Below, piece by piece: positions 27,114 to 34,758 of a stretch of DNA of 64,000 nucleotides. The stretch is from Mycobacterium sp. ACS4331 (lineage in GTDB: Bacteria; Actinomycetota; Actinomycetes; Mycobacteriales; Mycobacteriaceae). The translations under genes were made by a program, and so were the position numbers. Position 1 is the stretch's first letter. Every line of letters begins with the position of its first letter. The stretch spans positions 62,001 to 126,000 of the forward strand of contig NZ_LZHW01000073.1 in assembly GCF_001667265.1 (NCBI RefSeq). Direction: 5' to 3'. A model generated the notes under the pieces. It did no database searches and had not been told where the DNA came from. It saw only the letters and a program-made list of their open reading frames with translations.

Positions 27114-28270
27114 TGCTCTCCGGCAAGGCCGCCATCGCCGGTATCGGGGCCACCGACTTCTCGAAGAACTCCGGTCGCAGCGAGTTGCGGCTGGCCGCCG
27201 AATCGGTGCTCGACGCACTCGATGATGCGGGCCTGTCCCCATCGGACGTCGACGGCCTGGTGACGTTCACAATGGACTCCAACCTGGAGACGGCCGTCGC
27301 GCGGTCCACCGGCATCGGCGAGCTGAAGTTCTTCAGCCAGATCGGTTATGGCGGAGGGGCTGCCGCGGCGACGGTGCAGCAGGCGGCACTCGCGGTCGCG
27401 ACGGGCGTGGCAGAGGTGGTCGTGGCCTACCGCGCCTTCAACGAGCGTTCGGAGTTTCGCTTCGGCCAGGTGATGACCGGTCTGACAGTCAACGCCGACT
27501 CGCGCGGAGTGGAGTACAGCTGGTCATACCCGCACGGGCTCAGCACGCCGGCCGCCTCTGTCGCCATGATCGCCCGGCGGTACATGCACGAATACGGCGC
27601 CACGAGTGCGGATTTCGGAGTTGTGTCGGTGGCGGATCGAAGGCATGCCGCCAACAATCCGAAGGCGCACTTCTACGGCAAGCCGATCACCATTGAGGAC
27701 CACCAGAATTCGCGGTGGATCGCCGAACCGCTTCGCCTGCTGGACTGCTGCCAGGAGACCGACGGCGGTGTGGCAATCGTCGTCACCACGCCCGAACGGG
27801 CCAAGGACCTCAAGCACCGGCCGGCGATCATCGAGGCCGCCGCCCAGGGGGCGGGCGCCGACCAGTTCACCATGTACTCCTACTACCGCGACGAGCTGGG
27901 CCTGCCCGAGATGGGGCTGGTCGGCCGGCAGCTGTGGGAGCAGAGTGGGCTGTCTCCGGCCGACATCCAAACCGCGGTCCTCTACGACCATTTCACGCCG
28001 TACACGCTGATCCAGTTGGAGGAGTTGGGTTTCTGCGGCAAGGGTGAGGCCAAGGACTTCATCGCGGGCGGGGCCATCGAGATCGGCGGCCGGCTCCCGA
28101 TCAACACCCACGGCGGCCAGCTTGGCGAGGCCTACATCCACGGCATGAACGGCATCGCCGAAGGCGTGCGGCAACTGCGCGGCACCTCGGTGAACCAGGT
28201 CGAGAATGTCGAGCACGTTCTCGTCACCGCCGGGACGGGCGTCCCGACGTCGGGCCTGATCCTGGGCTAG
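27113..28270 (+). CDS. ltp2: Ltp2 thiolase-fold retro-aldolase
   Basis: 385 residues of the lipid-transfer-protein-like thiolase superfamily. There is no nucleophilic thiolase Cys block; instead AGIGATDFSKNSGRSE and the NTHGGQLGEAYIHG C-terminal motif place it with Rv3540c (Ltp2). With ChsH2's DUF35 it cleaves 17-hydroxy-3-oxo-4-pregnene-20-carboxyl-CoA to androstenedione and propionyl-CoA, which is the last step of side-chain removal. In M. tuberculosis the next locus is PPE63; here a polysaccharide gene block follows. Confidence 0.94.
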   Translation: MLSGKAAIAGIGATDFSKNSGRSELRLAAESVLDALDDAGLSPSDVDGLVTFTMDSNLETAVARSTGIGELKFFSQIGYGGGAAAATVQQAALAVATGVAEVVVAYRAFNERSEFRFGQVMTGLTVNADSRGVEYSWSYPHGLSTPAASVAMIARRYMHEYGATSADFGVVSVADRRHAANNPKAHFYGKPITIEDHQNSRWIAEPLRLLDCCQETDGGVAIVVTTPERAKDLKHRPAIIEAAAQGAGADQFTMYSYYRDELGLPEMGLVGRQLWEQSGLSPADIQTAVLYDHFTPYTLIQLEELGFCGKGEAKDFIAGGAIEIGGRLPINTHGGQLGEAYIHGMNGIAEGVRQLRGTSVNQVENVEHVLVTAGTGVPTSGLILG

Positions 28271-28530
28271 CCGGACTCGGCACCGGCACTGCGGAGAACC
28301 TGAGAGCGCCCCAAGAAGTCGAGTTACAGCAATCTGTCCGGTGATGTCCTGCGACCAGCCCTTTGCGCTGGTCCTTCGTGAAGAAGGTGCTTTACGACGC
28401 AAGGACTCGCGATTTTGGCAAACTTACGGCTGACGTAATATTTGGCCAAGGCCTCGCGACCTCCCCGTTCGGGTGCTCCAATGTCCATGTGCATCGGCCA
28501 CCTGGTGCGCGGGAAACATGGGGGGTGGTG
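28271..28530. other. Gene-free junction between the igr operon and the accessory block
   Basis: 260 bases without a credible gene. The middle (28411-28445) is AT-richer than its surroundings and holds TTGGCA (28415-28420) and TAATAT (28436-28441) 15 bases apart, a possible but tight promoter for the following regulator. No terminator hairpin, direct repeat or attachment-like site is evident, so the left boundary of the inserted block is unmarked. Confidence 0.4.
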
Positions 28531-29463
28531 ATGAGCAGTGGAATACCTACGGGATCTGACGCTCCAGCAAATATGTCCAGTTACGATGCCAATCTTCATT
28601 GGCGACCGATTCCGGTCGGTCGTCGGATCGGTTACGAGCCGGAGGTCGGTCCGACCGAGTGTGTCTACCGCCGGGCCGACCGCGGGCGCCCCGGCGGTGC
28701 CGCCGCGGTCCCACGAGACGGTGTCACCCCGATGGGGTATGACGTGTTGCCGCTTGAACGGCGCAACGTGGCGGCTGTCGCACCCCGCGGTGACGCGCAT
28801 CCGCTGCATGGCCCGAGGCTGCTGATCGTCGATGACTGCACGCTGTATCGGGAGACACTCGCCGCTGTCATCGCCGTCGATGGCGCACCGCCGCCGAGCA
28901 AGGCGTGGGACCTGCCGTCGCTGTTCGCGGCGCTCGCGGGCGGAAAACCGAATCTGGTCCTGATCAATCTGGACACTCGCGACAGCGCGATGTTGTTGCA
29001 CGCGGCGCTCGAAGTGCGTCCTGACATCAGGGTCATCGTGCTGGGTGTGTCCGAAGATGACGAGGCCGGCATCGTCGCGTGTGCGGAGGCCGGCGTTGCT
29101 GGGTATCACCTGCGGTCCGAGTCATTGGACGAGCTCCTGGTTCTGATCCGCAGGGTGGCAGACGGTGAGACGTTCTGCTCACCCCAGGTGTCGGCAATCC
29201 TGCTTCGGCGTCTGTCAACCCTCGCCAGCCAAAGGCCCATGGCACCAAAGGAACTAGTTCTCACGAGCCGGGAGGCCCAGATCCTCCGCATGCTCGAACT
29301 GGGTATGTCGAACAGAGACATCGCCAGTGAACTGTGCATCGCTGTGCACACCGTAAAGAACCACGTCCACAGCGTGCTGACCAAGTTGGGCGTGAGCACG
29401 CGGGCCGAAGCGGCGGCGCGATTCCGGAGCGTGCGTTTCAGCGAGGGCCGCCCGGAGAACTAG
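28531..29463 (+). CDS. LuxR/NarL-type regulator with degenerate receiver domain
   Basis: 310 residues from ATG 28531, preceded by GGGGGG. After a low-complexity N-terminus (1-94) comes a receiver-like domain (95-210) and a LuxR helix-turn-helix (about 243-300, with LTSREAQILRMLELGMSNRD and VKNHVHSVLTKLGVSTRAEA). The receiver keeps the acidic pair (Asp101, Asp102), but the phosphoacceptor position reads LVLINLD with Asn146. The switch Thr is Gly172 and the conserved Lys is Arg195, so it probably is not phosphorylated. No sensor kinase is nearby. It is the likely regulator of the polysaccharide genes that follow. ATG 28732 is an alternative, shorter start. Confidence 0.85.
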   Translation: MSSGIPTGSDAPANMSSYDANLHWRPIPVGRRIGYEPEVGPTECVYRRADRGRPGGAAAVPRDGVTPMGYDVLPLERRNVAAVAPRGDAHPLHGPRLLIVDDCTLYRETLAAVIAVDGAPPPSKAWDLPSLFAALAGGKPNLVLINLDTRDSAMLLHAALEVRPDIRVIVLGVSEDDEAGIVACAEAGVAGYHLRSESLDELLVLIRRVADGETFCSPQVSAILLRRLSTLASQRPMAPKELVLTSREAQILRMLELGMSNRDIASELCIAVHTVKNHVHSVLTKLGVSTRAEAAARFRSVRFSEGRPEN

Positions 29464-29514
29464 TCCCGGTCTGGGGCGAATTTCGCTCCCATGGCCTATG
29501 TACGGCTCGGCGCA

Positions 29515-29536
29515 ATGTGCACGATAGTTGGCACAT
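29515..29536. promoter_or_regulatory. Inverted repeat in the 29464-29760 gap
   Basis: ATGTGC, ten bases, GCACAT: a perfect 6-bp inverted repeat with one-turn spacing, 225 bases upstream of the first gene of the module. It could be an operator for the neighbouring LuxR-type regulator. I see no other gene or clear hairpin in this 297-base gap. Confidence 0.4.
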
Positions 29537-29760
29537 GCTTCGGGGGACAGCTAAGAATCGGCATCTGTGCGGGGACACGACGCTGACAGTCGCGCAATCC
29601 ACGCCACTTCTTCAGGACACAGCCGGAAACCAATTCCATTACGTTGCTGGGGAATCCCTGGCCAAGGAATACGACCAGCACTACGGAACACAGGCGTACC
29701 GGACCAGTGGACTCGGTCGCCACGGCGAGCGCCGGGGGCCAGCGATGGGGGGCGAACAAC

Positions 29761-30105
29761 ATGAAGTCGACCATGCCTGAGACAGCTGGGCAGGCCGCGA
29801 CGGTCACCGTCGAAGAGGTCGCCAGCCTGGTGGCCGGGATCCCGGCGATCGGCCACGCATGCCAGGCCCTGCGAAAGGTCGGTCGCCGGGCGACTATTGC
29901 GGCCAACCGCATCACCGTGGACGACGAAGTCATCGCTCATCTCATCGGCGTCTCCGCTGACGATCACGGCTCGCCGGAGGCCCGGTGGGTGACGTACCGG
30001 ATCACCGACCCAGACTGCGTCCGGGTTGTCGCGGCCGAACCCGTGCGGCCCGCGGTGTTGACCGGGGACAGCTGTGACGTGCCGCGAACCGTGGCGAGCA
30101 CCTAG
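29761..30105 (+). CDS. Small protein of unknown function heading the aminomutase module
   Basis: 114 residues. I do not recognise a family. The N-terminal half is helical (TVEEVASLVAGIPAIGHACQ) and the C-terminal half looks like strands (ATIAANRITVDDEV and WVTYRITDPDCVRVV). There is no signal peptide or membrane segment. It lies 9 bases before the adenylation gene and reads in the same direction, so it is probably cotranscribed with it. It may be a helper such as an MbtH-like partner, but the MbtH motif (NxExQxSxWP) is absent, so that is not supported. GGGGG precedes ATG 29761. Confidence 0.6.
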   Translation: MKSTMPETAGQAATVTVEEVASLVAGIPAIGHACQALRKVGRRATIAANRITVDDEVIAHLIGVSADDHGSPEARWVTYRITDPDCVRVVAAEPVRPAVLTGDSCDVPRTVAST

Positions 30106-30114
30106 GAACCCGGC

Positions 30115-31677
30115 ATGCACAGCGGATCTTCAAGCGGGCAGATAGAGATGCCCCGCGTGAGTGCAGACGACGTGATCGCGGACTTCCTTGCCGCGGCGCA
30201 GGACTGGCCCGCTCGGGTCGCCGTTCAGCACGGCGAGCTCGTTCTGACCTACCGCGAACTGGCGCAGCTCGTTGCGGATGCTGCGGCATGCCACCGGTTG
30301 GGGAGATCAGGCACGGACGGGGAGTCGAGGCCGATCGGCGTGGTGGTGTCGCACACCCCGTCCGCTGTCGTGCAATTGCTGAGCGTGCTCCATGCGGGAG
30401 ACACCTACTGCCCCATCGAAGCCACACTGCCGGATGCCCGGAAGAGGGCATTGGCCGCAGCGCTCGGACTCAAGCAGCTGTATGCCGCAGACGCGGTGAC
30501 AGACGCCGCCATCGGAATTCATTCGGGCACGGCCGAATCCGCGGACGCCCAGCACCGGCCCGCAGCGAGCCTGCCGAGCGACTCGGCGTATGTGTTGTGC
30601 ACATCGGGATCCACGGGGACACCGAAACCGGTGGTGGTGTCCCGGCAGGCCCTCTCGATCACCGTGCGCGCGCTGCGCCGTCTCTTCGGTCTGACCCCAC
30701 ACGACCGGGTCCTGCAGTTCGCCTCCCTCGGCTGGGACACCTGCCTGGAGGAGATCCTGCCCACGCTGAGCAGCGGCGCCGCCCTGGTTTTCGACGAGGA
30801 GGCCCATGCCAGGTCGATGCCCCGGTTTGTGCGCATGCTGGCGGAACGGGAGATCACCGTCCTCGACATTCCGACGGCGTTCTGGCACGAACTGGTGCTC
30901 TACCTGGATGAGACGCAGACATCACTGCCCCACACGGTGAGAGTGGTGGTGATCGGCGGCGAGCGGGTCGATCCCACCCGGCTTCGCCAGTGGCGGGAAC
31001 GTGACCTCCGTCGGGTCCGTCTGCTGAACACCTACGGCTGCACCGAGACGACGATGATCACCCACGCGGCGCAGTTGAGTGGTCCGGGCACGGATCCCCA
31101 CATCGCCGCCGCGGGAGCGCAACCGCCCCTCGGAAGCTCATTGCCGCACGTCGTGGACCACGTCACAGAGCGCGGTGAGCTGCTGGTGTCGGGGCCGTCG
31201 TTGGCCACCGGATATCTGGGCATGCCGGAGGCCACCGCGGCGGCCTTCGAGATCGCCGATCACGGGGATGGACCGAGGCGCTGGTTTCACACCGGAGACC
31301 TCGTCGTCCGCGGGAGCCACGGTCTGCTCCACTCGCTCGGACGTGCTGACGAGGAGCTCAAGGTGCTCGGCGTCCGGGTGCATCCCGCCGAGGTCGAGGC
31401 GCACCTCAACACACATCCCGCTGTCGCGGGATCCGTCGTCGTCGGTGAGCACACGTTGGGGCGGATGTCGTTGACAGCGTGCGTCGCATTGACCGCGACC
31501 ACCAGCGCCGCCGAACTGAAACAGTTTCTGCGCGAACGCCTTCCCAGCCAGTTCGTTCCGGCCAGGGTCAAAGTGGTCGCAGCGCTGTCCTATACGGACA
31601 CCGGAAAGATCGACAGGCAGGCCACATGGCGTGCCGCGGCAGAGTTCTGCGGTAAGGGGAGCACCGATGGGCACTGA
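30115..31677 (+). CDS. Stand-alone amino-acid adenylation enzyme (NRPS A-domain type)
   Basis: 520 residues, a single ANL adenylation domain. Core motifs: A3 TSGSTGTPKP (163-172), A4 FASLGWDTCLEE (202-213), A5 NTYGCTETT (about 306), A7 WFHTGDLV, A8 GRADEELKVLGVRVHPAEVE and A10 TGKIDRQ. Asp208 is the residue that binds the substrate alpha-amino group in NRPS domains. Glu212 falls at specificity position 239, which could favour a basic side chain, though a full code cannot be read reliably here. It should form an aminoacyl-AMP and load the carrier protein encoded by the overlapping next gene. No condensation or thioesterase domain is attached. Confidence 0.9.
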   Translation: MHSGSSSGQIEMPRVSADDVIADFLAAAQDWPARVAVQHGELVLTYRELAQLVADAAACHRLGRSGTDGESRPIGVVVSHTPSAVVQLLSVLHAGDTYCPIEATLPDARKRALAAALGLKQLYAADAVTDAAIGIHSGTAESADAQHRPAASLPSDSAYVLCTSGSTGTPKPVVVSRQALSITVRALRRLFGLTPHDRVLQFASLGWDTCLEEILPTLSSGAALVFDEEAHARSMPRFVRMLAEREITVLDIPTAFWHELVLYLDETQTSLPHTVRVVVIGGERVDPTRLRQWRERDLRRVRLLNTYGCTETTMITHAAQLSGPGTDPHIAAAGAQPPLGSSLPHVVDHVTERGELLVSGPSLATGYLGMPEATAAAFEIADHGDGPRRWFHTGDLVVRGSHGLLHSLGRADEELKVLGVRVHPAEVEAHLNTHPAVAGSVVVGEHTLGRMSLTACVALTATTSAAELKQFLRERLPSQFVPARVKVVAALSYTDTGKIDRQATWRAAAEFCGKGSTDGH

Positions 31678-31885
31678 TCACATCATCGACATCTTTCGTC
31701 GCGTCCTTGGCACGCCGGAGGTTCATGCCGGCTCAGACTTCTTCGAGCTGGGCGGCGACTCCCTACTGGCGACCCGAGTTCTCAGCGCGATCGCACGTGA
31801 CTTCGGCCCGGAGCTGTCGTGGGAGGACTTCATCGAAAAGCCCTCGGCTGAGGGCCTGTTCGCGAAGGTGGCCGCAGCCTCATGA
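31667..31885 (+). CDS. Peptidyl carrier protein
   Basis: 72 residues, one carrier domain. Ser32 in LGGDSLLATRV is the phosphopantetheine attachment site, and the flanking helices (IIDIFRRVLG, SAIARDFGPELSWEDFIEKP) fit the fold. ATG 31667 lies 11 bases inside the adenylation gene, and the stop overlaps the oxidase start as ATGA, so the three genes are coupled. It probably carries the activated amino acid for oxidation or transfer. Confidence 0.92.
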   Translation: MGTDHIIDIFRRVLGTPEVHAGSDFFELGGDSLLATRVLSAIARDFGPELSWEDFIEKPSAEGLFAKVAAAS

Positions 31886-33270
31886 CGGGGGACTCGATGC
31901 ATGTCGTCGTGGTCGGTGCCGGCCTGGCCGGATTGACCGCGGCAATCGACCTCGTTGCCGCGGGTGCCGATGTGACGGTGCTGGAGGCGCGTGATCGCGT
32001 GGGCGGCCGGATGCACGGGATCCCGCTCAACGCAGGAGTTGTCGCCGACGGGGGTGCTGCCTACCTGGGCGTGCGGCACACCGAACTGCTGGCGCTTCTG
32101 AAGGAGCACGGGCTCGCCCTGGCCGCCACGACGATGACCGGCAACAGCACGTTCCTGCTGTCGGGTCGGCACACGACAACGGCAAGCCGGGTGCCGCCAC
32201 TGGACGCTGTCGCCCTCGGTTCGCTCTTCGACCGACTCGAGGATGTCGTGGAGGCCGTACGGGTCGATGCGCCGTGGCTGTCGGCTGGGGCGGAACACCT
32301 GGACACGGTGTCCGCGGCGCAATGGGCCGCCGACGTGGTCAAGCATCCAGACGTGCAGACCTTCTTCCCGCTCTTCATCGGCGAGATGATGGCGGCGGAC
32401 CCCTCGGCGATCTCGCTGCTGCATATGGCCTTCTACCTGCGGTCCGGCGGCGGCATCCGCTACCTCAACGCCTTCGAGGGTGGGGCCCAGCAATGGCGGA
32501 TCGCGGGGGGTGCGCACCTGCTGACCTCCGCACTCGCCCATCGTCTCGGCAGTCGGGTACGGCTCCGTCAGTCCGTCTTCGCGATTGAGCAGGACACTGA
32601 AACCGCAGTGGTGCGGTGTGTCTCGGACGCCGACCGCACCAGGTCGGAGTACCGGGCCGATCGCGTCGTGGTCGCCCTCCCCCCGCTGCTGGCCCAGCGG
32701 ATCGAGTTCCGGCCGGGGCTGCGGGCGCATCGCTCGACGTCCGCCACGGCACCCGGCTGTGCGGTCAAGGTTCACCTGGGCTATTCCACGCCGGTCTGGC
32801 GTGAACACGGTCTGTCCGGGTGGTCGGTGAGCAACAGCGGACCGCTGCTGTCCACGGTGGATGACTCGCCCGAGGACGAATCTGCCGGCGTGCTGACGGG
32901 ATTCGTCACCGGCGAGGCTGCGAAGACCTTCTCGGCCATGTCGGCGGCCGCACAGCGGAAGGCTGCGTTGAACCACGTCGCACAGCTGTTTCCGCAGCTG
33001 CCGCCACCGGAACAGTGCACGGTGACCGACTGGCTGGCCGCGCGATACAGCCGGGGATGCTATGCCGCGCTCTTCGGCCCGCGGGACTGGCTCACGTTGG
33101 GGCCGACCCTGACCGAGCCCCACGGTCGTATTCATTGGGCGGGCACGGAGACGAGCCTGGAGTTCTTCGGCCTGATGGAGGGGGCGATCAGGTCGGGACG
33201 ACGTGTCGCCGCGGAACTGATCAGTGGCGCCCGAGCCGCGTCCGATTCACGAAAGGCCATGGCGCAATGA
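31882..33270 (+). CDS. Flavin-containing amine oxidase
   Basis: 462 residues of the FAD amine-oxidase superfamily (monoamine oxidase, L-amino-acid oxidase, desaturase relatives). The FAD motif VGAGLAGLTAA (11-21), EARDRVGGRM and the C-terminal WAGTETS...EGAIRSGRR block are all present. There is no signal peptide. Overlapping the carrier-protein gene on one side and the aminomutase on the other, it probably oxidises an amino acid or amine, free or carrier-bound. The substrate is unknown. Confidence 0.9.
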   Translation: MTGDSMHVVVVGAGLAGLTAAIDLVAAGADVTVLEARDRVGGRMHGIPLNAGVVADGGAAYLGVRHTELLALLKEHGLALAATTMTGNSTFLLSGRHTTTASRVPPLDAVALGSLFDRLEDVVEAVRVDAPWLSAGAEHLDTVSAAQWAADVVKHPDVQTFFPLFIGEMMAADPSAISLLHMAFYLRSGGGIRYLNAFEGGAQQWRIAGGAHLLTSALAHRLGSRVRLRQSVFAIEQDTETAVVRCVSDADRTRSEYRADRVVVALPPLLAQRIEFRPGLRAHRSTSATAPGCAVKVHLGYSTPVWREHGLSGWSVSNSGPLLSTVDDSPEDESAGVLTGFVTGEAAKTFSAMSAAAQRKAALNHVAQLFPQLPPPEQCTVTDWLAARYSRGCYAALFGPRDWLTLGPTLTEPHGRIHWAGTETSLEFFGLMEGAIRSGRRVAAELISGARAASDSRKAMAQ

Positions 33271-34691
33271 CGATATTCATGGAACGCTCGCAGACCGGCT
33301 TCACGGCCGCCGCCGATCAGCCGTACAGCTATGTGCGCACGACACTGTCCGAGCCGGACTGGCGACGATACCCGGGCTGGGCCACTATCACAGAGGCCGA
33401 ATGGCAGGACCCGCAGTGGCAGCGTGCCCACTCCGTCAAGAACATCGCAGAACTGCGCGCGGTGATGGGGCCGCTTCTGGACGAGCGGTTCTACGCCGAC
33501 CTCGCCGTCGACCAGGACCGGCGGGCGACGATGTCCATGCTGCTGCCGCCCCAGATGCTCAACACCATGGTTCCGGCGTGGGAGCCTAGGCGGCACGGGT
33601 TCACCGAGGCCTTCTACGCGGACCCGATCCGGCGTTACATGCTGCCGGTGGACAGCGATCGGGACCCGCAGTGGGGATCGCACCCCTTCGCCGAGCGGGA
33701 CTCACTGCACGAAAGTGATATGTGGGTGGTCGAGGGGTTGACCCACCGATATCCCACAAAGGTGCTCGCCGAACTGCTTTCGACCTGTCCGCAGTACTGT
33801 GGGCACTGCACCAGGATGGACCTCGTCGGGAACTCGACACCGGCGGTCAGCAAGGCCAAGCTCACCCTGCATCCCACGGATCGTCAGGACCGCATGCTGG
33901 AGTACCTGCGAGCCACTCCGGCGGTCCGGGACGTCGTGGTCTCCGGTGGAGATGTCGGCAACGTGCCCTGGCCGAGGTTGGAGTCCTTCGTCAGCCAGCT
34001 GCTCGACATCGACTCCATTCGAGACATCCGCTTGGCTTCCAAGGCGCTGGCCGCACTGCCCCAGCATTGGCTGCAGGACAAGGTCGTCGACGGTGTTCAT
34101 CGTCTGGCGAGCACCGCATCCAGTCGAGGTGTCAACCTGGCGCTGCACACTCACATCAACCACGTACAGTCGGTGACCCCGCTGGTCGCGCAGGCGGCTC
34201 GGGCGCTCCTGGACGCGGGACTTCGGGACGTGCGCAATCAGGGCGTGCTGTTGCGCGGGGTCAACACCACCTCAGCTGACCTGCTGGACCTGTGCTTCGC
34301 ACTGCAGGGCGAAGCGAACATCCTTCCGTACTACTTCTACATGTGCGACATGATCCCCAACGCCGAACATTGGCGGATACCGCTCTGGGAGGCCCAGCAA
34401 CTGCAGTCGGAGATCATGGGCTACCTCCCCGGTTTCGCGACCCCCCGGCTCGTCTGCGATGTGCCCTTCGTCGGGAAGAGATGGGTTCATCAGGTGGCCT
34501 ACTACGACCGGATCCGGGGCATCTCGCACTGGAGCAAGAACTACTTCACCGGACTCGACGAAACCGACGTCGACGCGTTGAACCGGGTCCACCAGTACTA
34601 CGACCCAATCGACAGCCTGTCGCCGTCTGGCCAGGCCTGGTGGCGAAAGGTGTGTGATCGACCATGTGGCGCAGCGGTTTCAGTCCGGTGA
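33267..34691 (+). CDS. KamA-type radical-SAM lysine 2,3-aminomutase
   Basis: 474 residues. The radical-SAM cluster motif CPQYCGHC (Cys174, Cys178, Cys181) has the CX3CX2C spacing. The LLRGVN and YYFYMCD blocks match lysine 2,3-aminomutase. Asp361 and Asp398 are 37 residues apart, as are Asp293 and Asp330 of the clostridial enzyme, which bind the lysine side-chain amine; glutamate aminomutases replace both. Lys404 in DVPFVGK is the likely PLP lysine, although the usual GGGGK loop is altered and one residue shorter. Expected reaction: L-lysine to L-beta-lysine with SAM, a [4Fe-4S] cluster and PLP. It starts as ATGA on the oxidase stop. Confidence 0.9.
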   Translation: MTIFMERSQTGFTAAADQPYSYVRTTLSEPDWRRYPGWATITEAEWQDPQWQRAHSVKNIAELRAVMGPLLDERFYADLAVDQDRRATMSMLLPPQMLNTMVPAWEPRRHGFTEAFYADPIRRYMLPVDSDRDPQWGSHPFAERDSLHESDMWVVEGLTHRYPTKVLAELLSTCPQYCGHCTRMDLVGNSTPAVSKAKLTLHPTDRQDRMLEYLRATPAVRDVVVSGGDVGNVPWPRLESFVSQLLDIDSIRDIRLASKALAALPQHWLQDKVVDGVHRLASTASSRGVNLALHTHINHVQSVTPLVAQAARALLDAGLRDVRNQGVLLRGVNTTSADLLDLCFALQGEANILPYYFYMCDMIPNAEHWRIPLWEAQQLQSEIMGYLPGFATPRLVCDVPFVGKRWVHQVAYYDRIRGISHWSKNYFTGLDETDVDALNRVHQYYDPIDSLSPSGQAWWRKVCDRPCGAAVSVR

Positions 34692-34758
34692 GAACGCGTG
34701 AAGTCAATCCAGTGGGCCGTTCGCGCGGCACTGTGGCAGGCGAAATCCGGATGTTGTC

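Noticed and set aside
28271..28530. Attachment site or direct repeat at the left edge of the accessory block
   Set aside because: I compared it by eye with the right edge (55694-55812) and saw no shared repeat, and no tRNA or integrase is present.
29761..30105. MbtH-like helper of the A-domain
   Set aside because: The position fits, but the protein is longer and lacks the conserved Asn-Glu-Gln/Ser-Trp-Pro pattern.
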